From the NCBI RefSeq assembly GCF_030317205.1, contig NZ_JASZYB010000001.1, forward strand, positions 1 to 64,000: DNA of 64,000 nt. The letters are read 5' to 3'. Origin of the DNA: Variovorax sp. J2L1-78. Lineage in GTDB: Bacteria > Pseudomonadota > Gammaproteobacteria > Burkholderiales > Burkholderiaceae_C. The notes beneath the pieces are model-generated. The model was not told the origin of the DNA, searched no databases, and worked only from the letters and a program-made list of their open reading frames with translations. This document shows, piece after piece, positions 8,508-18,009 of the stretch. Numbering within the stretch: position 1 is the stretch's first letter; each line of letters starts with the position of its first letter. Both the position numbers and the translations under genes were made by a program.

Positions 8508-9292
8508 AGGGCCTGCGTGAAGCGCAGCACCCCTGCCGCGCTCTCCGCGAAGCGCGGCTCGAGGAAGGCGCCGAGGTTCGGGATCAGCAGCAGCAGCATC
8601 GCGATGCCCGCCAGCAGCGTGAGCGGAAAGCCCACGGCGAAGATGCTGAACTGCGGCGATGCGCGGTTGAGGATGCCCATGGCCAGGTTCAGGATGAGCA
8701 GGGCCGTCACGAGGGGCAGCGACAGCATCAGGCCGCTGGCGAACACCTGGGAGCCGCCTTGCACCAGGAACATCCATCCGCCGGCGGACCAGGGCGCGTC
8801 GCCGATGGGCAGGGTCTGGAAGCTCTCGGCCAGCACGCTCACCAGCAGTAGGTGCACGTCCAGGGCCAGGAAGAGCAGCATGGCCAGCAGGTTGAGCAGG
8901 CGCCCGACCACCATCGTGGTGCCGCCGGCCATCGGGTCGAAGAAGGATGCGAACGACAGGCCCATCTGCAGGCTGATGTATTCGCCGGCCGCCTGCACGG
9001 CCGCGAACACCAGGCGCATGACGAAGCCCATCGCACCGCCGATGAGCACCTGCTGGACGATGATCCAGATCCCCCCGGGCGAGACGATCGGCACGGCGGG
9101 CACCGGCCCGATCGCCGGGGTGAGCACCACCGCCAGGATGGCGGCGATGCCGACCTTCACCTGGCGCGGCACCGACTTTTCGCTGAAGACCGGCGCGGTG
9201 CTCATCAGCGCGAGCATGCGCACGAAGGGGTAGAAGAAGGTGGTCAGCCAGACGGTCAGCTCCGCCGAGGTGACCGAGAAGACGGCCGGCAT
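8495..9292 (-). CDS. fliR: Flagellar export gate protein FliR
   Basis: A 265-residue polytopic inner-membrane protein of the flagellar type III export gate, assembling with FliP and FliQ in the pore at the base of the rod. The N-terminus (TSAELTVWLTTFFYPFVRMLALM), the FEKSVPRQVKVG-like segment (SEKSVPRQVKVGIA) and QMGLSFASFFDP are characteristic of the family. About six hydrophobic segments are visible. The ATG at 9292 is preferred over an in-frame TTG three bases upstream. It is last in the long minus-strand fliF-to-fliR arrangement, 7 bp after fliQ. Confidence 0.97.
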   Translation of the reverse strand: MPAVFSVTSAELTVWLTTFFYPFVRMLALMSTAPVFSEKSVPRQVKVGIAAILAVVLTPAIGPVPAVPIVSPGGIWIIVQQVLIGGAMGFVMRLVFAAVQAAGEYISLQMGLSFASFFDPMAGGTTMVVGRLLNLLAMLLFLALDVHLLLVSVLAESFQTLPIGDAPWSAGGWMFLVQGGSQVFASGLMLSLPLVTALLILNLAMGILNRASPQFSIFAVGFPLTLLAGIAMLLLLIPNLGAFLEPRFAESAAGVLRFTQALRGP

Positions 9293-9299
9293 CAAGGGC

Positions 9300-9569
9300 T
9301 CAGCCGACGAGCGTGGGGATGCTGCCGAACAGCTGGCGGATGTAGTCGACCATGTTGCCGAGCATCCACGGGCCGGCGATCACGAGCGTGGCGAACACCG
9401 CCAGCAGCTTCGGGATGAAGGACAGCGTGGCCTCGTTGATCTGCGTGGCCGCCTGGAAGATGCTGATCACCAGGCCGATGATGAGCGCGACCAGCAGCAT
9501 CGGGGCGCCCAGCAGCAGCGCCACGTTGATGGCCTGGTTGCCCATGGTCATGATGGTTTCGGGGGTCAT
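9300..9569 (-). CDS. fliQ: Flagellar export gate protein FliQ
   Basis: An 89-residue two-helix inner-membrane protein of the export gate. The sequence MTPETIMTMGNQAI, a first membrane helix, the ISIFQAATQINEATLSFIPK loop and a second helix are diagnostic, and the length is the family norm. It lies between fliP (37 bp) and fliR (7 bp) in the usual order. It functions with FliP and FliR as the protein-conducting channel of the flagellar secretion system. Confidence 0.98.
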   Translation of the reverse strand: MTPETIMTMGNQAINVALLLGAPMLLVALIIGLVISIFQAATQINEATLSFIPKLLAVFATLVIAGPWMLGNMVDYIRQLFGSIPTLVG

Positions 9570-9606
9570 GGCTCGGGTTCCGTCGCGAAAGACTGGGCGG
9601 GAGGGG

Positions 9607-10365
9607 CTAGGTGAAGAAGCTCTGCGCCAGGGCGCCGATGAGCAGCTGCCAGCCGTCGGCCAGCACGAAGAGCATCAGCTTGAAGGGCAGGGCGATGCTG
9701 GCGGGCGGCACCATCATCATGCCCATCGACATCAGCACGCTGGCCACCACCATGTCGATGATCAGGAAGGGGATGAAGATGGTGAAGCCGATCTGGAAGG
9801 CCGTCTTGAGTTCGCTGATGACGAAGGCCGGCAGCAGGATCCGCAGCGGCACGTCTTCGGGGCCCTGCATTTCCGGTACCTTGGCCAGCTTGGCGAACAG
9901 GGCCAGGTCGTTCTCGCGCGTCTGGCGCAGCATGAAGGTCTTGAAGGGCTCGATGCCGCGGGTAAGGGCGGTCTCGACGGTGATCTTGTTCTCGGAGAAG
10001 GGCTTGTAGGCGTCGGCGTAGACCTTGTCGAAGACCGGCGACATGACGAAGAAGGTGAGGAACAGCGACAGACCGACCAGCACCTGGTTGGGTGGCGACG
10101 ACTGCGTGCCGATGGCGGTGCGCAGCAGGCCCAGCACGATCAGGATGCGGGTGAAGCTGGTCATGCTCAGCATCAGCGCCGGCAGGAAGGTCAGCGAGGT
10201 CAGCATCATCAGCGTCTGGACGCTGAGCGACCAGGTCTGGCTGCCGCCCGGGCCGGGGGTGCTGGTCACGCCCGGCAGGCCCTGGGTCCAGGCGGCCAGC
10301 GGCAGCGTGGCCGCCAGCAGCGCCAGCGCGATGCGCAGGCTGCGAAGAACGGTGCGTGGGGTCAT
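9607..10365 (-). CDS. fliP: Flagellar export gate protein FliP
   Basis: A 252-residue inner-membrane export-gate component with a cleavable-looking signal peptide (about residues 1-28, ending LAAWTQG). Conserved stretches include [39 protein letters not shown], and the C-terminal [17 protein letters not shown]. The start ATG at 10365 overlaps the fliO stop by 4 bp (ATGA). An open frame extends upstream of this ATG inside fliO, but the signal peptide and the overlap fix the start. It forms the pentameric heart of the export channel with FliQ and FliR. Confidence 0.97.
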   Translation of the reverse strand: MTPRTVLRSLRIALALLAATLPLAAWTQGLPGVTSTPGPGGSQTWSLSVQTLMMLTSLTFLPALMLSMTSFTRILIVLGLLRTAIGTQSSPPNQVLVGLSLFLTFFVMSPVFDKVYADAYKPFSENKITVETALTRGIEPFKTFMLRQTRENDLALFAKLAKVPEMQGPEDVPLRILLPAFVISELKTAFQIGFTIFIPFLIIDMVVASVLMSMGMMMVPPASIALPFKLMLFVLADGWQLLIGALAQSFFT

Positions 10366-10847
10366 GCGGTCGGTCGGCTCTTGACGCCCAGCGATTCGCG
10401 GAACTTCTGCGCGAAGAGGTCGAGCGGGCGCTGCAGGGCGGCCGGCGTGGCCGTGCCGGCGGCGGCGTGCGCGCCGGGCTTGGCCGGCAGGGTGTGCAGT
10501 GTCTGGATCTGGCTGGCGGTGACGCCCAGGACCAGCCAGGTGCCGTCGATCTCGACCACCACCACGCGTTCGCGCTGGCCCAGGGACGAACTCGACACCA
10601 CCTTCACGACGTTGCCGGTACCGAAGCGTTGCAGCCCGAAGCGGCGGGCGGCCCAGGCGCACAGGAAGATCAGGCCCAGCACCATCGCCATGCCGAAGGC
10701 CGCCTGCAGCACCCCACCGGCACCGACCGCCACGGGGGCGGCTTCGGCCACCGGTGCGGGCACGGTCGGCAGCGACGCGTGCGCGCCCGCGGCGGCCAGC
10801 CAGCCGCACACGAGGGCGGTGTGCGAGCGCCAGCGCAGCAGGTTCAT
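10362..10847 (-). CDS. fliO: Flagellar biosynthesis protein FliO
   Basis: A 161-residue bitopic membrane protein that assists FliP complex assembly. It has an Ala-rich N-terminus with a signal-like segment, a single clear membrane helix ([22 protein letters not shown], around residues 45-65), then the cytoplasmic FliO domain ([21 protein letters not shown]). It is longer than the minimal family because of N- and C-terminal tails. It overlaps both neighbours by 4 bp (fliN upstream, fliP downstream), indicating translational coupling. Confidence 0.94.
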   Translation of the reverse strand: MNLLRWRSHTALVCGWLAAAGAHASLPTVPAPVAEAAPVAVGAGGVLQAAFGMAMVLGLIFLCAWAARRFGLQRFGTGNVVKVVSSSSLGQRERVVVVEIDGTWLVLGVTASQIQTLHTLPAKPGAHAAAGTATPAALQRPLDLFAQKFRESLGVKSRPTA

Positions 10848-11293
10848 GAACGTGCGAGCTTCTGCATGCGTTCCGACGGCGTGATGATGTCCGTCAGGCG
10901 AATGCCGTACTTGTCGTTCACCACCACCACTTCGCCCTGGGCGATAAGGTAGCCGTTGATCAGCACGTCCAGCGGCTGGCCGGCCAGGCCGTCGAGCTCG
11001 ACCACCGAGCCCTGCGACAGCTGCAGCAGGCTCTTGATGGTGATGCGGGTACGGCCGATCTCGGCGGTCAGTTGCACCGGCACGTCGAGCACGCGGGCCA
11101 GGTCGAGCCCGGCGACGCCGCTGGCCGCCGTCGGCGCGTCCATCGGCTGGAAGACCTGCGCGGTGGCGGGCGTTGCAGCAGGTGCCGGTGCCGGCGTGGG
11201 GGCCGGGGCAGGCGCCGGTGTGGCGGCGGTCTGTTCGGCCATCGCAGCCGCCCAGTCGTCCATGTCGTCGGAAGCAGGGGTGTTGTCAGTCAT
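10844..11293 (-). CDS. fliN: Flagellar motor switch protein FliN
   Basis: A 149-residue C-ring protein that, with FliM and FliG, sets rotation direction. The SpoA/SPOA fold at the C-terminus ([49 protein letters not shown] in family terms) is typical. It is preceded by an acidic N-terminal segment and a Pro-Ala linker (residues about 20-60) that makes it slightly longer than the enterobacterial protein. The start overlaps the fliM stop by 8 bp. Confidence 0.97.
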   Translation of the reverse strand: MTDNTPASDDMDDWAAAMAEQTAATPAPAPAPTPAPAPAATPATAQVFQPMDAPTAASGVAGLDLARVLDVPVQLTAEIGRTRITIKSLLQLSQGSVVELDGLAGQPLDVLINGYLIAQGEVVVVNDKYGIRLTDIITPSERMQKLARS

Positions 11294-12290
11294 GGTCGCT
11301 CTTCGGGTCGGTGTCTTGGTGGGTGATCATGTGCTGCACGCGCAGCGCGTAACGGTCGTTCGAGGTGCCGAAGGTGCAGTCCATCACCGGGATGCCGTCG
11401 ACATTGGCGGTGACGGTGGTGGGGAGCTCGATCGGCAGCACGTCGCCGACTTCCAGCGCGAGCACCTTGCCGATGGTGGAGGTCATCTGCACGAAGTTGG
11501 CGACGAGCTCGACGTCGGCCGACTGCATCTGGCGCGACATCTGCGTCACCCAGCGCTTGTCGACCTCGACCTCGTCCTGGATCGGGTTGGACAGCTGGTT
11601 GCGGATCGGCTCGATCATCGAGTAGGGGATGCACACGTGCAGGAAGCCGCCCACCGGGCCGAACTCGATCTGCAGCGTGGTGTTCACCACCACCTCGTTG
11701 GCCGCCACGATGTTGGCCAGCTTGCCGTGCATCTCGGCGCGCACGTAGTCGAAGTCCAGCGGGAAGACCGGCTTCCAGGCGTCGCCATAGCATTGCAGCG
11801 ACAGGTCGAGCAGGCGCTTGATGATGCGTTGCTCGGTGCGCGTGAAATCGCGGCCTTCCACGCGGACGTGGTAGCGGCCGTCGCTGCCGAACAGGTTGTC
11901 GACCACCAGAAACACCAGCTTCGGGTCGAACACGAACAGTGCGGTGCCGCGCAGCGGCTTCATGTGCAGCATGTTGATGTTCGCCGGCACCGGCAGGTGG
12001 CGCACGAACTCGCCGTACTGCTGGATCTGGATCGGCCCGACCGAGATGTCCGGGCTGCGCCGCATGAAGTTCAGCAGGGCGCCGCGCAGGCCGCGTGCGA
12101 AGCGCTCGTTGATGACCTCCAGCGTGTGCATGCGGCTGCGCACGACACGGTCGGGCGCACCCAGGTCGTAGGCGGGCAGGCCGGTTTGCGCAGGCGCGCT
12201 GGTCGTGGCGGTCTGGTCGACCGTGCCGCCGGTGACGCCCCGCAGCAGGTCATCGACCTCGTCCTGCGAGAGGACTTGTTCATAGGCCAT
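11286..12290 (-). CDS. fliM: Flagellar motor switch protein FliM
   Basis: A 334-residue C-ring component that binds phospho-CheY and controls clockwise/counterclockwise switching. The N-terminal CheY-binding motif LSQDEVDDLLRG (residues about 7-18) is plain. The middle CheC-like domain includes RALRG-type residues and INMLHMKPLRGTALFVFDPKLVF, and the C-terminus carries the FliN-like SpoA fold. It lies between fliL (21 bp upstream) and fliN (8-bp overlap), in the normal fliLMNOPQR order. Confidence 0.98.
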   Translation of the reverse strand: MAYEQVLSQDEVDDLLRGVTGGTVDQTATTSAPAQTGLPAYDLGAPDRVVRSRMHTLEVINERFARGLRGALLNFMRRSPDISVGPIQIQQYGEFVRHLPVPANINMLHMKPLRGTALFVFDPKLVFLVVDNLFGSDGRYHVRVEGRDFTRTEQRIIKRLLDLSLQCYGDAWKPVFPLDFDYVRAEMHGKLANIVAANEVVVNTTLQIEFGPVGGFLHVCIPYSMIEPIRNQLSNPIQDEVEVDKRWVTQMSRQMQSADVELVANFVQMTSTIGKVLALEVGDVLPIELPTTVTANVDGIPVMDCTFGTSNDRYALRVQHMITHQDTDPKSDHD

Positions 12291-12311
12291 GGGTCGGTTG
12301 CCTGAAAGTGG

Positions 12312-12794
12312 TCACTGCACCACGAAGGTGTTGAAGGAGATGCTCGAGACGCCCTGCGGCGGGAGGTCGGCCGACAGCGGCGCGTTGATCGCCGTGCGGA
12401 TTTCCTCGGCGAGCTTGGACTTGTCTTCGGTCGTCACCAGCGATTCGGGCTGGCGGTTCGACAGCAGCATCAGCACACGGCTGCGCAGCTCGGGCATGAA
12501 TTCGACCACCTGTGCCTTGGCCTTCTCGTCCTTCACCTTGAGGGCGATGCCCACGTGCAGGAAGCGGGCGCGGCCTTCGGACTGCAGGTTGACGGTGAAG
12601 GGTTCGAGCGCGACGAAGATCGGCTTCTCGGCGACCTTGGCGGCCGGTTCCGCTTCGGCCTTTTTGCCGGCGGCGAGATAGAAGTAGCCGCCACCGGCGA
12701 GTGCGCAGAGGGTGACCGCGCTCAGGACGATGATCAACAGTTTCGGCGAACGCGAAGACGGTGCGGCAGAGACGGGTGCGGTGCTGGTGGCCAT
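12312..12794 (-). CDS. fliL: Flagellar basal body-associated protein FliL
   Basis: A 160-residue single-pass inner-membrane protein that surrounds the stator units and supports torque under load. A short cytoplasmic tail is followed by one membrane helix (about residues 18-38), an Ala/Lys linker, and the periplasmic FliL domain (FVALEPFTVNLQSEGRARFLHV, here showing the conserved PFTVNL). The C-terminus (GVSSISFNTFVVQ) is characteristic. It starts the fliLMNOPQR block; the 112-bp gap back to fliK has room for a promoter, but I recognise no clear motif. Confidence 0.96.
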   Translation of the reverse strand: MATSTAPVSAAPSSRSPKLLIIVLSAVTLCALAGGGYFYLAAGKKAEAEPAAKVAEKPIFVALEPFTVNLQSEGRARFLHVGIALKVKDEKAKAQVVEFMPELRSRVLMLLSNRQPESLVTTEDKSKLAEEIRTAINAPLSADLPPQGVSSISFNTFVVQ

Positions 12795-12906
12795 GGGTGG
12801 AGCTGGTTGCGGTATGGGTCTTATTCTTGGCGAACTCGTCGCGGGCGCAACGGGGGATCAAGCGGGCAAAAGCGCGTCAGATCCCGGCATTGCGGTTGCT
12901 TTCCGG

Positions 12907-14298
12907 TCAGGCGAAGGTGTCGACGACGCCCTCGGGGCGGGTGTTGCGCACGGCGGCGGCAGGCACCGCGCTCGAGGCCACCGTGCCGCTGCGTGCGGCA
13001 CCGGGGTAGGCACTGCCGCCGTTGCCGCCCGAGCGACCCGACGGGTTATCGCTGGCGAAGCTGCTCTGGCTGCCCGGCTGGCGCGTATCGGCGCCCACGG
13101 CGGTCTGGCCCAGGCTGATGCCGTGTTCGGCCAGCGTGGTGCGCAGTTGCGGCAGCGCGGCCTCGACCGCCTTGCGAACGCTTTCATGGCCCGAGACGAA
13201 CATCGCCTGGGCCTGGTCGTCGCCGAGCTTGAGCGTGATCTGCAGCGGGCCGAGGTTCTCGGGGTTGAGGTTGAGCTGGGCGGTGTGCATGCCGCTGGCG
13301 CTCATGCGCAGCATCTGCTGGCCGAGGGCGGGCGCCCAGGCATCGCTGTCGACCGGTGGCGCCAGCGAGAGCACGGGCACGCGGCTCTCGGTCGTGGCGG
13401 CGCCGTTGCCGATGCCGGCGCTGCCGGGCTGGGCCGCCATCCATGCGAGCGGTGTGTTGGGCGCGCTGTCGTCGGCCAGGCCGGCGTCGTTGCCGGTGGC
13501 GGCTTCGATGCGGGCGGCCAGCAGATCCAACGGGTCGGCCTCGGCGGTTGCGGCGGCGGCCGTGGTGGTGGTGACCGCGGTGGCGGCCGTGTCGCGGCTG
13601 GCGGCGTCGGTGCGGCCCGTGCGAGCGGCGGGCGCTGGCGTGGCCGGCACGGTGCTGGCCAGCGCGGCGTTGAGCAGCGACGGGGCGACCGGCGTGGCCG
13701 GCACCGCCGCGGCGTCTGCCTTCGCGGTGGCAGCGGCAGCGTCGGCCTGGGCCGAGACGGCTGTCGACGTCTTGCCGGCCGCGGCGCGCAGGGCATCGGT
13801 GGCGCTCGCGTCGGCGGGCGCGCCGTCGGCGAGCGCGGCCTTGGCCGCGGCTTCGGCCGTCGGCAGGTCGGGTTCGGTCACGGCCTTGGCGGCGTCGGCC
13901 ACCGTGTCGGTGCCTGCCAGGGCCGCCTGCACGTCGGTGCGTTCGGTGGCCGTGGCGGCACCGCGCAGGGCGGCCGCAGTGACGGCTTCGGCGCCGGTGC
14001 GTGCGGCCGCCGTCGTGACCTGGGCCGACACGGCGGGTACGAAGAAGTCGAGGTTCGGGATCTGGGGCAGGGTGTCGTCCTTGGGCACGGACGCGCCGCG
14101 GCGTGGCGTCCCGGGGCGCGCGGTCGCGCTGTCGGTGGGGTCGCTAGCGTCGGTGTTGGCCTGCGACGCACGCGAGCGGTCGAGTGCCGCATGGAAGCTG
14201 CGGCCCTGCGGCTCGTCCGCTTGGCGGCCGCGTGCCGGCGACGAGGTGGACGAGAGGCCGGGCGAGACGAGTGCTGCGGGGGAGACGAGTGCGGGCAT
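12907..14298 (-). CDS. fliK: Flagellar hook-length control protein FliK
   Basis: A 463-residue secreted ruler protein that measures hook length and triggers the export specificity switch in FlhB. Most of the chain (residues about 40-330) is low-complexity Ala/Thr/Asp-rich sequence, as expected for the extended ruler part. The C-terminal domain (about 350-440) holds LNPENLGPLQITLKLGDDQA and ALPQLRTTLAEHGISLGQ, the conserved FlhB-contacting fold. It lies 14 bp after fliJ in normal order. A second FliK-like gene is present near 25 kb. Confidence 0.95.
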   Translation of the reverse strand: MPALVSPAALVSPGLSSTSSPARGRQADEPQGRSFHAALDRSRASQANTDASDPTDSATARPGTPRRGASVPKDDTLPQIPNLDFFVPAVSAQVTTAAARTGAEAVTAAALRGAATATERTDVQAALAGTDTVADAAKAVTEPDLPTAEAAAKAALADGAPADASATDALRAAAGKTSTAVSAQADAAAATAKADAAAVPATPVAPSLLNAALASTVPATPAPAARTGRTDAASRDTAATAVTTTTAAAATAEADPLDLLAARIEAATGNDAGLADDSAPNTPLAWMAAQPGSAGIGNGAATTESRVPVLSLAPPVDSDAWAPALGQQMLRMSASGMHTAQLNLNPENLGPLQITLKLGDDQAQAMFVSGHESVRKAVEAALPQLRTTLAEHGISLGQTAVGADTRQPGSQSSFASDNPSGRSGGNGGSAYPGAARSGTVASSAVPAAAVRNTRPEGVVDTFA

Positions 14299-14312
14299 GG
14301 GGGCTCCTGGGG

Positions 14313-14768
14313 TCAGAGGGTCGGGTTCGCGGCGCGGTCGAAGAACTTGCGCGTGGCGCGTTCGTCGCTTTCGCGCTGTTCGCGCTTGGCCTGGACGAGC
14401 ATTTCCTGTTGGCGCACGCGCTCGGCCAGGGTGTCGAAGGAGCTCTGGCGGCGCTTCTGGTGCTGCCAGTCGACGCGGCCGTGGTCCAGGCGGGTGGTGG
14501 CCTGCGCGACGATGGCGCGCTGCTGGTCGATGGCGCCGTCGAGCGTGACCAGGAAGTTCTGGTAGTTGCGCAGCTTGGCGGCGGGCATGCCGTGGACCAT
14601 CAGGTCGTTCAACTGGTTCACGTAGTCCTGCCGGTACTGCATCAGCAGCTCGAGCTTCTGCGTGCTGGTGATGCGCGCGGTCTGCAGGGCGCCCAGGCGG
14701 ATCGCGGCCTTGTCGGTCTGCGTGCGCGCCAGTTCGGTGAGCATGTCGAGGGGAAGCTTGGTGGACAT
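14313..14768 (-). CDS. fliJ: Flagellar export chaperone/stalk protein FliJ
   Basis: A 151-residue, highly charged, almost entirely helical protein predicted to form a two-stranded coiled coil. FliJ is the stalk inside the FliI hexamer ring, linking it to FlhA. Typical sequence includes LLMQYRQDYVNQLNDLM in the middle and an Arg/Glu/Gln-rich C-terminal half. It is identified by position directly after fliI (28 bp) as well as by composition. Confidence 0.94.
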   Translation of the reverse strand: MSTKLPLDMLTELARTQTDKAAIRLGALQTARITSTQKLELLMQYRQDYVNQLNDLMVHGMPAAKLRNYQNFLVTLDGAIDQQRAIVAQATTRLDHGRVDWQHQKRRQSSFDTLAERVRQQEMLVQAKREQRESDERATRKFFDRAANPTL

Positions 14769-14796
14769 GGGACTCCTTGAGATCCTTGAAAAGGGG

Positions 14797-16221
14797 TCAG
14801 GCCGCGCGGGCCGGTTCGAAGAGGCTTCGCATCCGGGAGATGGAGGCGTCGTAGTCGGTGCGCTCGTCCATCGGCTGCTGCAGGAAGGCCTCGATCTTTG
14901 GGTACATCGCGATGGCCTGGTCGAGCTGCGCGTCGTGGCCCGGGGCGTAGGCGCCGACGCTGATCAGGTCGCGGTTGCGCTGGTAGCGCGACAGCATCTG
15001 CTTGAAGCGGCGCACGGTCTCGAACTGCGCCGGCTCGATCAGCGCCGTCATGGCGCGGCTGATCGAGGCCTCGATGTCGATCGCCGGGTAGTGGCCGGCT
15101 TCGGCCAGCGAGCGCGACAGCACGACGTGGCCGTCCAGGATGGCGCGCGCCGAGTCGGCGATCGGGTCCTGCTGGTCGTCGCCCTCGGACAGCACCGTGT
15201 AGAAGGCCGTGATGGAGCCGCCGTTGCCGTCGGCGTCGCGCGCGCCGTTGCCGGCGCGTTCGACCAGTGCGGGCAGCTTGGCGAAGACCGAGGGCGGGTA
15301 GCCCTTGGTGGCGGGCGGTTCGCCCACGGCCAGCGCGATCTCGCGCTGCGCCATCGCGTAGCGGGTGAGCGAATCCATGATCAGCAGCACGCTCTTGCCC
15401 TGGTCGCGGAAGTACTCCGCCAGGCAGGTGGCATAGGCCGCGCCCTGCAGGCGCAGCAGCGGCGAGTTGTCGGCCGGCGCGGCCACCACGACCGCACGGG
15501 CCAGGCCTTCCTCGCCGAGCGTGTTCTCGATGAAGTCCTTGACTTCGCGGCCGCGTTCGCCGATCAGGCCGACCACGATCACGTCGGCGCTGGTGTAGCG
15601 GGCCATCATGCCCAGCAGCACGCTCTTGCCGACGCCCGAGCCGGCGAACAGGCCCATGCGCTGGCCGCGGCCGACGGTCAGCATGCCGTTGATGGCGCGC
15701 ACGCCGACATCGAGCACCGAATCGATCGGCGCGCGCGACAGCGGGTTCACCGGCGGGCTCGACAGCGGCACGCGCTTGGCGACGTCCAGCGGGCCGAGGC
15801 CGTCGAGCGGACGGCCCGCGGCATCGACCACGCGGCCGAGCATGCCTTCGCCGACCGGCAGCCGCTTGGTGTGGTTGTCGCCGCCAGTGCCGCCAGCGGA
15901 CATGCGCGGGAACACCCGTGCGCCGGGCAGCAGGCCCGCGACTTCGCTCTGCGGCATCAGGAAGATGCGGTCGCCCGCGAAGCCGACGACTTCGGCCTCG
16001 GCGTGGCGAACGGGGTAGCCGGGCGGCAGTTCGATCAGGCAGTCGCTGCCCACGGGCAGCTGCAGGCCGGTGGCTTCGAGCACCAGGCCCACGGCGCGCG
16101 TGAGCCGGCCCGAGGCGACGGTGGTGGTGCACCGGGCGATGTCGCTGCGCGCCTGGGTCAGCGCGTCGACCCAGTGCTGGACGTGGGGGTTGGAGGCGAC
16201 CGTGCCGCTCATCGTGTTCAT
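14797..16221 (-). CDS. fliI: Flagellum-specific export ATPase FliI
   Basis: A 474-residue homologue of the F1-ATPase beta subunit that energises export of flagellar substrates together with FliH and FliJ. The Walker A motif GSGVGKS (in [17 protein letters not shown]), Walker B ([12 protein letters not shown]) and the Rossmann region [10 protein letters not shown] are intact. The start ATG at 16221 gives a 4-bp ATGA overlap with fliH and the normal family length; the open frame that continues upstream lies inside fliH. It is soluble and peripherally membrane-associated. Confidence 0.98.
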   Translation of the reverse strand: MNTMSGTVASNPHVQHWVDALTQARSDIARCTTTVASGRLTRAVGLVLEATGLQLPVGSDCLIELPPGYPVRHAEAEVVGFAGDRIFLMPQSEVAGLLPGARVFPRMSAGGTGGDNHTKRLPVGEGMLGRVVDAAGRPLDGLGPLDVAKRVPLSSPPVNPLSRAPIDSVLDVGVRAINGMLTVGRGQRMGLFAGSGVGKSVLLGMMARYTSADVIVVGLIGERGREVKDFIENTLGEEGLARAVVVAAPADNSPLLRLQGAAYATCLAEYFRDQGKSVLLIMDSLTRYAMAQREIALAVGEPPATKGYPPSVFAKLPALVERAGNGARDADGNGGSITAFYTVLSEGDDQQDPIADSARAILDGHVVLSRSLAEAGHYPAIDIEASISRAMTALIEPAQFETVRRFKQMLSRYQRNRDLISVGAYAPGHDAQLDQAIAMYPKIEAFLQQPMDERTDYDASISRMRSLFEPARAA

Positions 16222-17030
16222 TCCTGCGCGTCGGCGTCGCGATGGAGCGCCGCGGTCACGCTCTTCCAGCGGGTCTCGAGCGTCGCGTCGATTTCGCCGG
16301 CGGGGGACTGCACGCGGCAGCCGCCGCGCTGGATGCTGTCGTCGGGGCGTACCTGCCAGCCGGCCTGCTGCAGCTCGTTGCCCAGGCTGTCCTTCACCAG
16401 CGCGACATCGGCCGGGTTCAGCAACAGTCGGGGTTCGCCTTGCAGCGTGGGTTCGGCATGGACCAGGTCCTGCACCAGAGGCAGCAACCACTCGGGCTCG
16501 GCGCGGAGGGTGCGGTGCACCACCTGGCGGGCGATGTCCAGGGCCAGCGTCAGCAGCACGTCGGTGATCTCGCGCTCGGCGCCGCGCAAGGCTTCGGGCA
16601 GCGAGGTGCTCAGCGCGCGCAGCTGCTCGGCGTGTGCGGTGGCCGCGGCCAGGCCCGTGGCGAGCCCGGCGATGTGGCCCTCGGCGTGGCCGGCGGCCCA
16701 GCCCTCGGCGTGGCCGGTCGCGTGGCCTGCGGCGGTGGCTTCCTGGCGGAGGCGCCGCAGCTCAGCCTGGGCGACGCCTACAGGCACGGTCGGCGGGGGC
16801 GGCGCTGGCGGCAAGGTCGCCCGGGCGGCGGCCATCCGCCCGGCGGCGGTGGCGCGGCTCGGATCGCCGGCGATGTTGCCCATCTCCCAGCGTTCCCAGG
16901 CCGACAGTACCGGCTTGGACGGCGCCGCTTCGGCCTGCGTCGGGGCGCTGCCGCCCGCGCGCGTCGACGCGTACAGCGACGCCAGCCGCGCCGCGGTCGC
17001 GGTGGTGGGCTTAGACGAATTCATCGGCAC
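16218..17030 (-). CDS. fliH: Flagellar assembly protein FliH
   Basis: A 270-residue negative regulator and carrier of FliI that docks the ATPase onto the C-ring. A GxxxG-like Ala/Gly repeat region ([21 protein letters not shown] in part, residues about 105-130) is the hallmark of FliH helices. The C-terminal domain ([24 protein letters not shown]) matches the V/A-ATPase E-subunit-like fold. The start overlaps the fliG end by 20 bp; an alternative ATG two codons in (17024) is also possible. Confidence 0.95.
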   Translation of the reverse strand: MPMNSSKPTTATAARLASLYASTRAGGSAPTQAEAAPSKPVLSAWERWEMGNIAGDPSRATAAGRMAAARATLPPAPPPPTVPVGVAQAELRRLRQEATAAGHATGHAEGWAAGHAEGHIAGLATGLAAATAHAEQLRALSTSLPEALRGAEREITDVLLTLALDIARQVVHRTLRAEPEWLLPLVQDLVHAEPTLQGEPRLLLNPADVALVKDSLGNELQQAGWQVRPDDSIQRGGCRVQSPAGEIDATLETRWKSVTAALHRDADAQE

Positions 17031-18009
17031 CCGGCGAAGAGATCACGATCTCGCCGGCTTCGGCCAGGCGGCGGGCCGCCTGCAGGATGGTCTTCTGCTC
17101 GGCCTCGACCTGCGACACACGGACCGGGCCACGCAGCTCGATGTCTTCGCGCAGCGTCTCGGCGGCGCGGTTGGACATGTTCTTGAGGAACTTGTCGCGC
17201 AGCTCGATCGGTGCACCCTTGAGCGCGATGATGAGCGAGTCGGACTCCACTTCCTTGAGCAGGCGCTGGATGCTGCGGTCTTCCAGACCCAGCAGGTTCT
17301 CGAAGACGAACATCTCGTCGACGATGCGCTGGGCCAGCGTGTCGTCCAGTTCGCGGACGTGGGCGATGGTTTCCTCCTCGTTCGCGCTGTTCATCAGGTT
17401 GACCATCTCCGCCGCAGTGCGCACGCCACCCAGGCGGCTGCGCTTCAAGCCTTCGCCCGACAGCATCTCGGTGAGCACGTCGGTGAGTTCCTTGAGCGCG
17501 GCCGGCTGCACGCCGCCGAAGGTGGCCACGCGCACCACCACGTCGTGGCGCAGGCGCGTGGGCAGCTTCTCCAGCACCTCGGCGGCCTTGGCACGGTCGA
17601 GGTGGACCAGCAGCGTGGCCAGGATCTGCGGATGCTCGTCGCGGATGAGTTCGGCCACTTCGCTCGCTTCGAGCTGGTTGAGCCGGCCGATGCCGCTGTC
17701 GGGCTCTTCCGCCCGGAGGATGTCTTCGAGCAGGTCGCTCGCGCGGTCCTCGCCCAGCGCCTTCTTGAGCACGGCGCGGATGTAGTCGCTCGAACCGAGG
17801 TGCAGGGCCGACAGCTGTTCGGTTTCCTCGCGGAATTCGCGCAGCACCGAGGCCAGCTCGGAACGCGAGACCTGGCTCAACTTCGACATCGCGAGGCCGA
17901 GCTCCTGCACCATCGCGGTGGGCAGCAGGTTCAGGGCCGCGGCAGCGCGGTCCTCGCCCACGGCCATCAACAGGATGGCGCTCTTACGGGTTCCAACTTC
18001 ATTGCTCAT
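17011..18009 (-). CDS. fliG: Flagellar motor switch protein FliG
   Basis: A 332-residue C-ring protein that contacts FliF and the MotA stator and converts ion flow to torque. Armadillo-like repeats are visible, with EHPQILATLLVHLDRAKAAE (middle domain) and the C-terminal torque helix DLDDTLAQRIVDEMFVFENL and IQRLLKEVESD carrying the expected alternating charges. It overlaps fliF by 11 bp and fliH by 20 bp, so translation is coupled. Confidence 0.98.
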   Translation of the reverse strand: MSNEVGTRKSAILLMAVGEDRAAAALNLLPTAMVQELGLAMSKLSQVSRSELASVLREFREETEQLSALHLGSSDYIRAVLKKALGEDRASDLLEDILRAEEPDSGIGRLNQLEASEVAELIRDEHPQILATLLVHLDRAKAAEVLEKLPTRLRHDVVVRVATFGGVQPAALKELTDVLTEMLSGEGLKRSRLGGVRTAAEMVNLMNSANEEETIAHVRELDDTLAQRIVDEMFVFENLLGLEDRSIQRLLKEVESDSLIIALKGAPIELRDKFLKNMSNRAAETLREDIELRGPVRVSQVEAEQKTILQAARRLAEAGEIVISSPGADEFV